The notes beneath the pieces are model-generated. The model was not told the DNA's origin. It worked only from the letters and a program-made list of their open reading frames with translations, and did no database searches. From Oscillospiraceae bacterium (GTDB lineage: Bacteria > Bacillota > Clostridia > Oscillospirales > Oscillospiraceae), in contig JAHHRY010000006.1 in NCBI GenBank assembly GCA_020025535.1, positions 1-64,000 of the forward strand: DNA of 64,000 nt, read 5' to 3'. A program made the translations under genes and the position numbers. Below are positions 24,221-33,990 of the stretch, one piece after another; the stretch's first letter is position 1; every line of letters begins with the position of its first letter.

Positions 24221-27200
24221 TTACTCTGTACGCAGTGCCTCCACAGGGTCACTCTTGGATGCATTATAGGAAGGAATAATACCGCCGATTGTCGTGAGGA
24301 CAACACTGATTACAATCAGAGCAGCTGCATATTTTACAGGCAGGGATGCCCAGATATCCTGAATTCCCGTGTACCTGTGAAGCAGATAGTTCGAGGGAAA
24401 CAGCAGCAGATAGCCGATTCCCACACCCATGCTGCCGGAAAGCAGGCCTGTAATAAAGGTTTCTGCGTTGAATATCTGAGAAATGTTGTGCTTTGAGGCA
24501 CCCATGGCCCGCAGAATGCCGATTTCCTTCCGCCGTTCCAGAACACTGATGTAAGTAATCACGCCGATCATAATGGAGGACACCACCAGAGAAACAGCCA
24601 CGGTAGACATGAGCGCGCTGGTAATGATGGTGATGATCCGTGTCACGGTGCTCATCACGGTTCCCAGAGTATCCGTATAGGAAACGGCATGGTTCTGGTC
24701 GTTGATCAGATTGTAGCGGTTCAGGACTTCGATCACGGCATCTTTGCTGTCAAAGTCATGGGGATAGATGCAGATGCTCTTGGGGTGCGACATTTCCACA
24801 TACCCAAGGCGGCTGAGATTTTTGGAAAGGGATGCTCTGGAGAGGTTTGTGAAGGACAGCAGCAGATCGGACAGCTCCTGAGTATCCAGACGCATGGAAA
24901 ACGCACTGGCGAGCACATCCATATCCGCCGAAATGCATTCGGGAATATGCTCCAGTGCTGCAGAAAAGCCGTTTCCCATACAGGCTTTCAGTTCTTCCAT
25001 CGTCTGATGGATAAGGGCCTGTCCTTCTGCGGATATTTGACCTTCCAGCTGCTGAAGGCCTTCTGAGATCTGAGCTTTTACCAGAGGCTGAAGCGTTGTT
25101 TCTGCGTATTCGTTCAGCTTCTCCTGCAGGCCGGGGTTTTGCATCAGGTTTTCCATTTCCCGGCAGACAAATTTGTTCCATCTTCCGGTTTCAAGATATT
25201 CCGTAAAACAATTCTGCAGATAGGGCATGGAGGGGATTCCCTGGCCTGCCAGATAGGCATTCAGGCTCTCGGCAATCTGACCGGAAAGCACACGGATTTT
25301 CTCGGTCAGAATCTCGTCTGTCAGATTTTCGGGATCCAGACTCTCAATCCACTGCCGTACAATGGTGCGGAAGATGTCTGAAGAAAAATAGTCGCCCAGA
25401 TGATGCCCCAGATTTTCCATGTTGAGATATCCGTTTTCATTCAGATAGGCCATAAAATCCGTCAGAATTTCCCGGGTCAGATTGGAAACGGTCTCCGGCG
25501 GGATTTCCATACCCCCCACCAGTTTGGGCAGATCCTTCAGAATCTGCGTGCGGACCGCATCCAGAATGCCGTCCGGATTCAAATAAGGCTCCAGAGAGAT
25601 CTGCGGCATGGAAGGATGTACGGAATCAAAGTCCGCACCTTCCATGAAGTAAGTCAGCATGGTTTCCCTGTCGATCCGAACGGCCTCCCACAGAAGGTCT
25701 GTATCCACCTGAATGAGTGACGTGGGATCCAGCTCTTTGTGTGTGTCCATCTGATCAAAGGGCGTATTGGTAAAAATATCCGTTTTGGGCGCAGCCAGCT
25801 GAGCCTGTACAATCTCACTTTCCTTGGAATGTGCAATGGTTTCCTGCACCAAAGAGAAGGGGTAATTGATTCCGGACCACAGAACACCGGCTCCGTATTC
25901 CCGCTTGGGCTGCACAACGCCCACGATGGTCAGATCCCGTCCGTTCTTTACCAGCTCACGCATATAGTCGGCATCACCGGTTCGTTCTCTCCACCCGCCG
26001 TATTCCTGGTCAAAGGCGTAATAATCGCAGCTGCTTACCACTTTGAAACGGATTCCAAGAAAATCCTCATAGGCAAAGCTGAGCTTGTCCAGCTGTTCTG
26101 TTTCCACTTTTTCGCCATGTATGAAATCCCGGATGAACTGTTCCACCTTCCCGGGGTCCCGCAGACCGAGGACATACAGCAGATAATCGGTGATTTTTCC
26201 CTCGTTGGTCAGAACCAGAATGCATTCATCCGGGCTTTCCGGCCAGTGACCGGCCTTGACATCGTACCGGTCAAGATAAAGGGACTCTGCTACCGGCATA
26301 CAGTAAAACATATTCGTGGATACCGCAGAGGAAATGATTGAGGTATCAATACCGGAAACAGGAAGCCCCAGGGCGTCCAGCGTGGAATCCGGGCAGACCC
26401 GTTTGATTTGATCTTTGTATTCCACATAGATCTGGGGCTGGACGTTGTAGACATATTCCACGGTACCGTAGTCTGAAATGTCGTTCTCCGGCCGTTCGAT
26501 GTATTCTTTCACGGCCCCTACGTCGTTGGTATCCAGTACCGCAAACATTTTTTCCAGAAAACCGAGAACCTCCACATGATCGCTGTCCTTTCCCGCAAGC
26601 TCTCCGCTGAGATCCGACAGCATGGAGGAAATATCCATGTTGAGAGTTTCTACCAGCAGGGGATACTGGTAGGCCATATTGGCTTCCTGACGTGCAATAT
26701 AGTCGTTGACGCCTGTGGAAAGCGCTGCAATCAGCGCAATTCCGATAATGCCGATAGATCCTGCAAAGGCTGTCAGGAACGTGCGTTTCCGCTTGGCCCA
26801 AAGATTGTGAAAGCTGAGGGTCAGTGCGGTGAAAATTCCCATGGAGGAATGGCCCATGTTTTTCTTCCGGACACTGCCGGCCTGCTCTTCCGGCGTATAG
26901 GGGTCCGTATCGCCGAGGATGCGGCCATCCTTCAGGGTGATGATGCGGCTGGCATACTGCTCGGCAAGCTCCGGATTGTGGGTCACCATAATGATGAGAC
27001 GATCCTTGGCAGCTTCCTGCAGAATATCCATTACCTGAACGCTGGTCTTGCTGTCCAGAGCGCCGGTGGGTTCATCGGCCAGAATGACCGAAGGATTATT
27101 CACCAGAGCGCGGGCGATAGCCACCCGCTGCATCTGACCGCCGGAAAGCTGATTGGGACGCTTGTTCAGATGCTCTCCCAGTCCCACGGATACCAGTGCC

Positions 27201-27571
27201 GCTGTGGCCCGCTCTCTTTTCTCCGCACCGGAAATACCGGAAATCGTCAGCGCCATTTCCACATTGGAAAGAATGGTCTGGTGCTGAATCAGATTGTAGC
27301 TCTGAAAAATAAACCCGATGGAGTGATTTCGGTAGGAATCCCAGTCACGGTCCGAATAATCCTTTGTGGAGATACCGTCGATGATCAGATCACCGGAATC
27401 ATAATGATCCAGACCTCCGATGACATTGAGAAGCGTTGTTTTACCGGAGCCGGAAGGACCGAGCAGTGCTACAAATTCCTTTTTCCGGAAACAAAGATCC
27501 ACGTTCTTCAGAGCGTGATGCTGATTTTTTCCTTCTCCGTAATACTTGTTAACAGACTTGATTTCTATCAT
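24221..27571 (-). CDS. ABC transporter, fused ATPase and FtsX/MacB-like permease
   Basis: 1116 residues. The N-terminal ATPase (1-230) has GPSGSGKTT (38-46), LSGGQMQRVAIARAL and LADEPTGALD. One membrane helix follows (about 265-290), then a ~650-residue extracellular region partly coiled-coil, then three C-terminal helices of the FtsX family (about 975-1105). This matches MacB/LolD-type mechanotransmission systems, which export peptides, antibiotics or lipoproteins rather than import. ATG 27571 is nine bases after AGGAGG; ATG 27577 is too close. Monocistronic. Substrate unknown; resistance or envelope stress is plausible. Confidence 0.87.
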   Translation of the reverse strand: MIEIKSVNKYYGEGKNQHHALKNVDLCFRKKEFVALLGPSGSGKTTLLNVIGGLDHYDSGDLIIDGISTKDYSDRDWDSYRNHSIGFIFQSYNLIQHQTILSNVEMALTISGISGAEKRERATAALVSVGLGEHLNKRPNQLSGGQMQRVAIARALVNNPSVILADEPTGALDSKTSVQVMDILQEAAKDRLIIMVTHNPELAEQYASRIITLKDGRILGDTDPYTPEEQAGSVRKKNMGHSSMGIFTALTLSFHNLWAKRKRTFLTAFAGSIGIIGIALIAALSTGVNDYIARQEANMAYQYPLLVETLNMDISSMLSDLSGELAGKDSDHVEVLGFLEKMFAVLDTNDVGAVKEYIERPENDISDYGTVEYVYNVQPQIYVEYKDQIKRVCPDSTLDALGLPVSGIDTSIISSAVSTNMFYCMPVAESLYLDRYDVKAGHWPESPDECILVLTNEGKITDYLLYVLGLRDPGKVEQFIRDFIHGEKVETEQLDKLSFAYEDFLGIRFKVVSSCDYYAFDQEYGGWRERTGDADYMRELVKNGRDLTIVGVVQPKREYGAGVLWSGINYPFSLVQETIAHSKESEIVQAQLAAPKTDIFTNTPFDQMDTHKELDPTSLIQVDTDLLWEAVRIDRETMLTYFMEGADFDSVHPSMPQISLEPYLNPDGILDAVRTQILKDLPKLVGGMEIPPETVSNLTREILTDFMAYLNENGYLNMENLGHHLGDYFSSDIFRTIVRQWIESLDPENLTDEILTEKIRVLSGQIAESLNAYLAGQGIPSMPYLQNCFTEYLETGRWNKFVCREMENLMQNPGLQEKLNEYAETTLQPLVKAQISEGLQQLEGQISAEGQALIHQTMEELKACMGNGFSAALEHIPECISADMDVLASAFSMRLDTQELSDLLLSFTNLSRASLSKNLSRLGYVEMSHPKSICIYPHDFDSKDAVIEVLNRYNLINDQNHAVSYTDTLGTVMSTVTRIITIITSALMSTVAVSLVVSSIMIGVITYISVLERRKEIGILRAMGASKHNISQIFNAETFITGLLSGSMGVGIGYLLLFPSNYLLHRYTGIQDIWASLPVKYAAALIVISVVLTTIGGIIPSYNASKSDPVEALRTE

Positions 27572-27978
27572 GTGCATATCCCTCCTTCTGCGTGCGTTAC
27601 ACTTTCTACCCACAGCATACATCTTTTCCCGTTTTTTCGGCAATGGACATTTTGCCCTCTGTGCCTAGTTTTGGACATTTGTGCTGATTTTTCCGGATTA
27701 CAGACAGGCCGTCGGGGCTGTCCACTGGGCGAAAGAAGCGATGAAGAGGAAAAACGAGAAGGAAAGCAAAGTCAAAGCAGCCCGGAAGCAGGAGACATGA
27801 AGCAGGTGGCCTGACCGTACAAAGATAAAATCCATATTTGCAGGGAACCCTGCACGCCTTGGCCTGACGGGATTCCTGCCGGCCTTTTCAGGTGCCCGGA
27901 TTGCCGCCGGACAAATCAAGGGGGCTTTGCGGACGGACTTGGCGGAGGTCCTGCCATCCGGCCGTTGGGCCCTCCGGT
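27572..27978. other. Intergenic region with candidate control site of the ABC transporter
   Basis: No gene seen. TGGACATTT occurs twice as a direct repeat (27644-27652 and 27672-27680), just upstream of a weak minus-strand promoter TTGCCG (27638-27643) / AGCATA reverse (27614-27619) with an 18-base spacer. The repeat could bind a regulator that induces the transporter. Confidence 0.4.
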
Positions 27979-29313
27979 TCAGGAGGACGCTTTTTGTTTC
28001 CGAAAGCGGATCAGCAGGCCGATCAGCCCCACGGCATCCGCAAGGAACCAGCCGATGGGGATGGACAGCCAGATCACCCCCACACCCAGAGCGGGTGCCA
28101 GCGCATAGGAGATGAGCACCCGCAGCCCAAGGGAGATTACCGTGAGCACAATGGACATTCCCGCCCGTTCCAGTCCCCGGTAGGTGGCATAGAGCAGAAA
28201 CAGCATCCCGATGCCGGCATAAAACAGGCCTTCCGTTCTGAGATACCCAATGCCGATCTGCAGGACGGCTTCTTCGGACGGATCGATGAACAGCGTCAGC
28301 AAAGGCCGGGCAAAGAAAAACACCAGAATGGAAATGACAAGGCAGAAGCCCAGGGACAGTTCCGAAGCCTCCTGAAAGCCTCTGCGTACCCGGTCTTTCT
28401 GACCGGCGCCGGCGTTCTGGGCAACGAAGGTAGCAAAGCCGTTGGCGAAATCCTGAGCAGGAGAATAGGCGAATGCGTCGATTTTCACCCCTGCCGTAAA
28501 GGCGGCCATGGTTGCGATTCCGAAGCTGTTCACCAGACTCTGAACCATGAGGATTCCAAAATTCATAATCGACTGCTGGATGCTGGTGAGGACGCTGACA
28601 GAAGCAATACGGGACAGCAGTTTTCCGTCCGGGTGAAGGTGCTCCCGTCCCGGTCTGAGTCCGGGTGCCCGGAAAAAGGTGTCCAGTGCCAGCCCAAGAG
28701 CGGAAAGTCCCTGAGAGATCACGGTGGCCCAGGCCGCACCCGCTACGCCCCAGTGAAACCAAAGTACAAAAAGCAGATCCAGAACAATGTTGGCGACGGT
28801 GGAAAGCAGGAGGTAGACCAGCGGCGTCAGGGAGTTTCCCACGCTGCGAAGCTCCGCCGAATAGAAATGCGTCAGGAAGGTAAAGGGAATCCCGAGAAAG
28901 ATAATCCGGAGATAACCGGTGAAGCTTTCTGCCGCTTTATCCGGGATTCGCATGAGCCCGGTGATTCCGGGAAGCGCCAGATAGGACAGTGTCAGCAGAA
29001 CGGCGGAAACGGCGGCAATCAGGCAAAAGGCATTGACCTGAGCCGTTTTCATCTGTTCCTGCTTTCCCTCTCCCCAAAGCTGACTGAATACCACACCGCT
29101 GCCCATGCAGAGGCCTAAAAGCAGGCTGTTCAGCAGGATCATCAGAGAAAAGGCGCTGCCTACTGCGGCAAGTGCCACATTGCCCAGAAACCGTCCTACG
29201 ATCCAGGTGTCCACAATGTTGTAAAGCTGTCCCAGCAGGTTGCCTGCAATCAGGGGCAGACTGAACAGAATCAGGCTGCGCCGAATGGGGCCGCAGGTAA
29301 AATCACAATGCAT
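27979..29313 (-). CDS. MATE-family efflux transporter
   Basis: 444 residues with twelve predicted membrane helices and the MATE pattern: PLIAGNLLGQLYNIVDTWIVGR at the N terminus (residues about 17-38) and the matching AQNAGAGQKDRVRRG near the middle. These proteins export drugs or metabolites using a sodium or proton gradient; specificity is unknown. ATG 29313 is seven bases after GGGAGGA; the upstream in-frame extension has no start signal. No terminator is clear after the stop. Confidence 0.87.
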   Translation of the reverse strand: MHCDFTCGPIRRSLILFSLPLIAGNLLGQLYNIVDTWIVGRFLGNVALAAVGSAFSLMILLNSLLLGLCMGSGVVFSQLWGEGKQEQMKTAQVNAFCLIAAVSAVLLTLSYLALPGITGLMRIPDKAAESFTGYLRIIFLGIPFTFLTHFYSAELRSVGNSLTPLVYLLLSTVANIVLDLLFVLWFHWGVAGAAWATVISQGLSALGLALDTFFRAPGLRPGREHLHPDGKLLSRIASVSVLTSIQQSIMNFGILMVQSLVNSFGIATMAAFTAGVKIDAFAYSPAQDFANGFATFVAQNAGAGQKDRVRRGFQEASELSLGFCLVISILVFFFARPLLTLFIDPSEEAVLQIGIGYLRTEGLFYAGIGMLFLLYATYRGLERAGMSIVLTVISLGLRVLISYALAPALGVGVIWLSIPIGWFLADAVGLIGLLIRFRKQKASS

Positions 29314-29730
29314 TACAGGGTCCTCCCAATGAAAAATCAAGGACATTATAGAGAAACCGCTCATAAAATGCAAGATAAACAGCGGTTGCTCCGAGGATTG
29401 CCTCTTCCCGGGGCAGAAAAGGAGGTTCTGTTTGCGGGGATGTTCCCGTTTCGGACGAGAAGCAGAAGGCCGTCCGGCACTGGGAAAGCTTTCTGTGAGC
29501 GGATCACGGGCTTTTTGCAGATTCTCTCCGGGCTTGCGGCGGCAAGGCACGCAGACCCGTATTTTACTGGCCCTCCGGGAAAACGGCGGCCGGGGCAGGG
29601 GAGGTTCTGCCTGCTGTCAGCGGCTTACCGGCATCCCGATTCCGACAGGCGGTATTTTACTGCCTGCCGGAATGGAAAAATACCGGCAAGACGGCAAGAA
29701 GCGGCTCTGCCGCTGCGTCTGTGGGCTGGG
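29314..29730. other. Gene-free stretch
   Basis: Between the MATE gene start and the L25 terminator. No gene, promoter of good quality or repeat was recognised; open frames here lack ribosome sites. Confidence 0.5.
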
Positions 29731-29767
29731 GTAAAAAGCAGCCCTGTCTGCAAAGCGCAGACAGGGC
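29731..29767 (-). terminator. Terminator of rplY
   Basis: An 11-bp perfect stem (29741-29751 with 29757-29767); on the minus strand it is followed by TGCTTTTTAC. Confidence 0.87.
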
Positions 29768-29783
29768 CGGATCATTTCTGTAT

Positions 29784-30356
29784 TTATTCTGCTGCCGCCT
29801 CTTCTTCGGTGGGAGCCATCTTGTTTTCTGTGATTCGCAGCACGATGCTGTCACCGGGAACGTGAAGCGTGATGTGCTCGCTGTTGAGTTCCGGGATGTC
29901 TGCGATTGTGATGAGTGTACCGGGAGCCGCACCCTCCAGATCCAGGGTGATGTTGTCCACCATGTATTCGGGCAGGGACTCGTAGGATACTTCGTCAATC
30001 ATCTGCTCCAGCACGCCGCGGACGTTTTCGGCGTTCTTGCGGTAGATGTGGGCAACGCTCTTAACCATCTGACCGGCTTTCAGAGCCTGGAAGCTGATGT
30101 GATCGACGTTCTGGTTGTCGAAATTGCGGGTAAATTCCTTGATTTGGGTCGGGATGAGCTTTCCCTCCAGATTCAGACGGATTTTGCTGCCGTCATGCTT
30201 CTGACGGCACAGCTGGTTTGCAGCTTGCTGGCTCATCTGGATAGAAACCGCATTGGGTAATGTTCCTCCATACACAGAGCAGGGTACAATGCCCATTCGC
30301 CGCAGGTGTTTTGCTTTTGCCATGGGGTCTCGTTTTTCCACATTGATGATGTCCAT
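29784..30356 (-). CDS. rplY: Ribosomal protein L25 / general stress protein Ctc
   Basis: 190 residues, the long Ctc form: an N-terminal 5S-rRNA-binding L25 domain (about 1-90, with GIVPCSVYGG and HISFQAL) and a C-terminal TL5-like beta domain (about 95-180, including PEYMVDNITLDLEG). It binds 5S rRNA in the large ribosomal subunit. ATG 30356 follows AGGAGGAAAACA. Monocistronic, with its own promoter and terminator, as usual for a stress-controlled ribosomal protein. Confidence 0.88.
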   Translation of the reverse strand: MDIINVEKRDPMAKAKHLRRMGIVPCSVYGGTLPNAVSIQMSQQAANQLCRQKHDGSKIRLNLEGKLIPTQIKEFTRNFDNQNVDHISFQALKAGQMVKSVAHIYRKNAENVRGVLEQMIDEVSYESLPEYMVDNITLDLEGAAPGTLITIADIPELNSEHITLHVPGDSIVLRITENKMAPTEEEAAAE

Positions 30357-30488
30357 TGTTTTCCTCCTAATAGTATGTTTATATTTCCGTCCCGACCGCC
30401 GGGGGCAGGCAGGACAGACACAAAAAAGAAGCACTCTGACGGTGCATTTCGCAGCGGGTAAAAGTTCTTCTTTTCGCATTGTGTACAT

Positions 30489-30517
30489 AGTATATCACAA
30501 AGCTTTCGGAAAAGCAA
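30489..30517 (-). promoter_or_regulatory. Promoter of rplY
   Basis: On the minus strand TTGCTT (30512-30517) and TATACT (30489-30494) are separated by 17 bases. The leader to the start codon is about 125 nt. The stretch 30518-30610 holds nothing visible. Confidence 0.75.
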
Positions 30518-30619
30518 ATTTTAATTATTTTGCACAAAACGGCGGGTTCCGGCGAATGGAACCGAGCCGTGACGGAAAAGGACGCCGTTTAGCGGATAAC
30601 CGTCCGGCCTCCCGGCGGG

Positions 30620-30667
30620 CAAAAGAAAACCCCTCCCCCAGCCGGAAACACCGGCCGGGGGAGGGGG
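30620..30667 (-). terminator. Terminator of the zinc-ribbon membrane protein gene
   Basis: A very G/C-rich stem of about 16 bp with one mismatch (30630-30645 with 30651-30666); on the minus strand it is followed by TTTTCTTTT. It lies about 140 bases beyond the gene's stop. Confidence 0.85.
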
Positions 30668-30806
30668 CTTTGATTGTCAGATGTTTTTTTCGGGGACGGC
30701 TGCGGAAAAGGCGGCTTCCGCCGAAGCCCTGCCTCCGGAGAGCGGAAAGCGCAACGTTCCGATGTCCGCAGCGGTGCTTTGATGACCCGGACGGAAAGCG
30801 GGGCGG

Positions 30807-32066
30807 TTATCTTTCGATTGCAGTTACAACCCAGTCGTTAATGCCGGCGTCGTATTCCTGATCGCAGTAGGGACAGGTTTTTCTCTGTGTGGCGTCAAAA
30901 CTGCCGCCGCAGCAGGGACACTGTACTCTTTTGATGGAGAAACAGGGGTCGGCGGGGGACTGGGCACGGTGGTACATCCAAAGCCGTACGGTTTCGTCCT
31001 TTTCGGTGATTTTCTTCCCGTTGTCCACGGTGCTGGTCAGGTAAAGCTTCAGCACGACCTCAATCCGGTCATGATTCTGCCGGATGGACTGGATCCCCAT
31101 TCCGCCCCGGTACTGAAGGTCGATCAGATCGGAGAATTTGCCGGAAAGATCCTCTCCTTTATACTGCACGCACTCGGACGGGTCATCGTGGAACAGGATC
31201 GTCCGGGCGAGAGAAAGGGCTTTTCCCTCAAAGTATTCATAGCTGAAAGTGGGGAAGTAACGGGTCAGCGTATTGGTGATTTTTCTCTTGGAGCCGGCGC
31301 TGCCGATGATTACGCCGGTGTATTTGCCGGCCTGCTTCAGAAGCCTTCCCAGATAAAACAGGGAAGTGCCGATATACATGAGAAAAGCACTCATTAAGGT
31401 GGCTCCAAGGAAAGAAAGCAGTGCGTAGAGAATCGTATTTTCTCCGGAGGTCAGAAGATGGTACACGGTAAAGACGGCGCCGAACGCCATTCCTCCGCCC
31501 CAGACGACCTTCCGGTGATTGCCTGCCTGCTTTTGAGAGATTCCGCTGTTATCCAGACAGTAGAAATTTGTCACCTTCGGATACAGGTCCTTCATAAGAA
31601 AACGGGTTCCGCAGAAGGGACATCCTTCCTCCTGAAGGGTGCTGATCGTGGAAATCGCACCGCAGTTCGGACAGGTATAGGTGCAGCAGCCGATGGCGTG
31701 GTCCTGCGGCTGCGGATTAATGATGGTTTCGTACAGGGTTATGTACTTTTTGCTGCTGTAGATTTTCTCGTCGGCCCGATAATAGTCGATGCTCTGGTGC
31801 TGGGGCTGAAAATAGGTGGACTGATGAAACCGGGCCGCACCGTCGGAGAACGGCAGGCTGTTTATAATCTGCCCGGAAAAAAGGACTTCTCCCTCCGGTT
31901 CAAAACGCATATCGATTTTCAGATTGTGCCGCTGAAGGCGCTTTTCCTGCAGATCCAGATAGTATTTCATATCCTGGTCGCCGGATCGGGGCTCTTTTCC
32001 GGTGCGGCACCAAAGCTGTATTTCTTTCAGAAAACGCTGGAAAAGGTCTGCGTGGGGTGCGTTCAT
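30807..32066 (-). CDS. Zinc-ribbon membrane protein with Tim44-like domain
   Basis: 419 residues. Two zinc ribbons: CPNCGA...CPFCG near 132-152 and CPCCGG...CPYCDQ near 386-405. Two membrane helices lie around 188-250, and the region after them (about 265-370) resembles the Tim44-like fold seen in other Firmicutes zinc-ribbon membrane proteins. Function unknown; such proteins are thought to sit at the inner face of the membrane. ATG 32066 is five bases after AGGAGGT. Single gene with its own terminator. Confidence 0.75.
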   Translation of the reverse strand: MNAPHADLFQRFLKEIQLWCRTGKEPRSGDQDMKYYLDLQEKRLQRHNLKIDMRFEPEGEVLFSGQIINSLPFSDGAARFHQSTYFQPQHQSIDYYRADEKIYSSKKYITLYETIINPQPQDHAIGCCTYTCPNCGAISTISTLQEEGCPFCGTRFLMKDLYPKVTNFYCLDNSGISQKQAGNHRKVVWGGGMAFGAVFTVYHLLTSGENTILYALLSFLGATLMSAFLMYIGTSLFYLGRLLKQAGKYTGVIIGSAGSKRKITNTLTRYFPTFSYEYFEGKALSLARTILFHDDPSECVQYKGEDLSGKFSDLIDLQYRGGMGIQSIRQNHDRIEVVLKLYLTSTVDNGKKITEKDETVRLWMYHRAQSPADPCFSIKRVQCPCCGGSFDATQRKTCPYCDQEYDAGINDWVVTAIER

Positions 32067-32196
32067 AGCTTACCTCCTGTCGTTGTGACGATGTCCTGTG
32101 GCCGTTGCGTGTAAAGCGCGGGGATTGTAAAATCTGTATTTATTATAAATTTTGGAATAAATGAAGTCAACGAAAAAGAACTGTCCGTATGATACA

Positions 32197-32242
32197 AAAT
32201 GAAGCCCCGGATTCGGCAGAATTGCTGCAGAATCCGGGGCTT
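32197..32242 (-). terminator. Terminator of the DUF4186 gene
   Basis: A 13-bp perfect stem (32202-32214 with 32230-32242), further extended by GCAG/CTGC in the loop; on the minus strand it is followed by CATTTTGT. Confidence 0.8.
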
Positions 32243-32252
32243 TCGGGCTTAT

Positions 32253-32603
32253 TTAATGCATTTCCCTCAGAATCCACGCCATCAGAAGATCCACGATGCC
32301 ATCCTGCTGCGCCTGTGTCAGCTCTGTGCCTTTGGGAATTTTGTACCATTTTTCCAGACATCCTCTGCAGCAGCAGGCGCAGGCGTGCTGTGCCACAAAT
32401 ACCGGATGCCCTCTCATGGGGGTTTGTCTGCCGTCGTTGGGAATCTCCGCCGGCGCCAGACGCTTCCAGACGAAATCGGCGGCGTGCTGCCGGATAACGG
32501 GAAGGCCTTTAGAGGTGACGTATGCCCTGTCCTGTGCCGTCAGATGGAATCGGGAGCGAAATTCCGATTTGCGTAAGTTTGCCAATGCCTGACCAATCGT
32601 CAT
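32253..32603 (-). CDS. DUF4186 protein
   Basis: 116 residues with the family's conserved core: SEFRSRFHL, then KRLAP, DGRQTPMRGHPVFVAQHA (residues about 60-77) and CCRGCLEKWY. The His and Cys residues suggest a metal site, but no activity is known. ATG 32603 follows GAGGTGG; the longer frame upstream has no support. Single gene. Confidence 0.83.
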   Translation of the reverse strand: MTIGQALANLRKSEFRSRFHLTAQDRAYVTSKGLPVIRQHAADFVWKRLAPAEIPNDGRQTPMRGHPVFVAQHACACCCRGCLEKWYKIPKGTELTQAQQDGIVDLLMAWILREMH

Positions 32604-32764
32604 GGAGACCACCTCTTCGGAAGTAAGTGCGGATGCTTTTGCGTGTTTGCCGCCGCCGGGAAGCGGGCGTTTTCGGAGAAGTCCGTTCACCCCCAAAAGA
32701 GCGGAAACACAGCCGGCGGGGGATGCCTGTACACCGCCTGCCGGCTTGCCGTATTCTCAGTCTG

Positions 32765-33148
32765 TTAAGGCTTTTCAGCCTTTTTCATGGTGTGATACTC
32801 CTCCTGAATAGAGGCGCAGAGGTCGGAAAAACGCCAGCTGCTGTTGTGCTTGGTGTGGATGGCCTTGATGACACCGCTGGTTACCTGATTGATCAGGGCA
32901 ATGCCAATCTGCTCTTGTCCGTCGAAACCGTCCAGAAGGGCAAATTTTCCCATCAGGGGACGGGAAGGCATGGGAGGAAAATCCTTCCCGGACAGAAGCT
33001 GGTCCACGGTCAGGGAGGTCTGCGTGTCCGACACCGGCTTGCAGACGATGCCTTCGTTTTTGGTAATGGTGTCCAGAATCAGCAGCTGCATACCGGAAAG
33101 ACCGTAAATGAGAATGGTTTTTTCTGATTTTTTGATGTGTGTGCTCAT
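32765..33148 (-). CDS. DUF3783-like protein
   Basis: 127 residues. The pattern ILIYGLSGMQLLILDTI followed by VCKPVSDTQTSLTVDQLL and a middle FALLDGFDGQEQIGIAL fits DUF3783, small alpha/beta proteins of anaerobic Firmicutes with no known function. ATG 33148 is eight bases after GAGGAG. Preceded by a gene-free stretch. Family name from memory. Confidence 0.72.
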   Translation of the reverse strand: MSTHIKKSEKTILIYGLSGMQLLILDTITKNEGIVCKPVSDTQTSLTVDQLLSGKDFPPMPSRPLMGKFALLDGFDGQEQIGIALINQVTSGVIKAIHTKHNSSWRFSDLCASIQEEYHTMKKAEKP

Positions 33149-33517
33149 ACTGTACGCTCCTCGTTTACAGTGCGCCAAAGGAAAATGACGCAATCGTTTG
33201 CCCTATCATATCACATTTTTCCCTTTTTGAACAGCGAATCCAGACCTTGCGGTTAAATAAAAATGCCCGGAAACGGGTGACGGTGCGCCGAAAGCCCGGT
33301 GCGGGCGGCGGAAGTTTCTGCGTCATACGCACATTTGTTTCTGCCGCAAAAGCGGAGGAAGGAGGACTGTCGGACACGAAAAAAGAGCAGTCTCTCGACT
33401 GCCCAACAAGATTATCATACTATACGCCTATGCAAAAATCAACAAAAAGATGATGATAACCGCAATATTCTGCGTTATATACCAAATAACGCAAACTTTT
33501 TTATAAAATATTCCCTC
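33149..33517. other. Intergenic region with a minus-strand terminator
   Basis: No gene seen. GCAGTC (33387-33392) and GACTGC (33397-33402) with loop TCTC are followed on the minus strand by TCTTTTTT, a likely terminator of transcription coming from the right. The rest is A/T-rich toward the promoter at 33518. Confidence 0.5.
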
Positions 33518-33546
33518 TTGCAATCCGGACTTTCCGGTGTTATTCT
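33518..33546 (+). promoter_or_regulatory. Promoter of the structured RNA at 33553
   Basis: TTGCAA (33518-33523) and TATTCT (33541-33546) are separated by 17 bases. No ribosome site plus start codon follows that leads to a plausible protein, so the product is probably RNA. Confidence 0.65.
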
Positions 33547-33552
33547 TTAAAC

Positions 33553-33828
33553 AAGAAGAGGTGATGCCTGTACTTCTTCCCACTCAGATTCCCGCAGAGC
33601 GTGGAAGTGAGGGACGTGCTTTCAAGTATCTTCCGATTACATAGATTTCTAATAAGGGGTCAAAAGAGAATTGGAAACGGAAGCAATTCTGATAAGATTC
33701 AAGGCAGAAAGTCACGTCTATCCCGTAGAAAGAGAGGTTAACCAAGGATGTTAGATACTAAGACTTCACAGAAGTAACCCTTGATTGGCAAGAGCCGGAT
33801 GGTTCACCAGTCAAGGGTTATTTCTTTT
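33553..33828 (+). ncRNA. Stand-alone structured RNA (family not identified)
   Basis: About 275 nt between a promoter and a terminator, with no credible open frame. Helices seen: AAGAAG/CTTCTT (33553-33558, 33573-33578); a local hairpin TTCC..GGAA near 33590-33605; a long-range helix of 6 plus 5 bp (33613-33623 with 33707-33718, one bulged T) enclosing AGAATTG/CAATTCT (33667-33673, 33684-33690); and the terminator AACCCTTGA/TCAAGGGTT (33776-33784, 33811-33819) extended by TTGG/CCAG. Size and layout would fit 6S or raiA RNA, both common in Clostridia, but I could not confirm either from memory. Confidence 0.65.
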
Positions 33829-33843
33829 ATACCGGCTGCCTGT

Positions 33844-33867
33844 GCACCCTCGGAAGGGTGCTTTTTT
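33844..33867 (+). terminator. Second terminator after the structured RNA
   Basis: GCACCCT/AGGGTGC (33844-33850 with 33855-33861, loop CGGA) is followed by six T, 25 bases after the RNA's own terminator. Confidence 0.8.
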
Positions 33868-33990
33868 GCTGCCGTTTTTCAGAGAGTCCTGCGGCACCGC
33901 CGGCGGAACCGGCGGGAAATCAAAGACCGGCACGGAGCACCCAAAGCCCGCAAACCCGCAAAAAACAGGGACCTGCCGGATGGCAGACGG

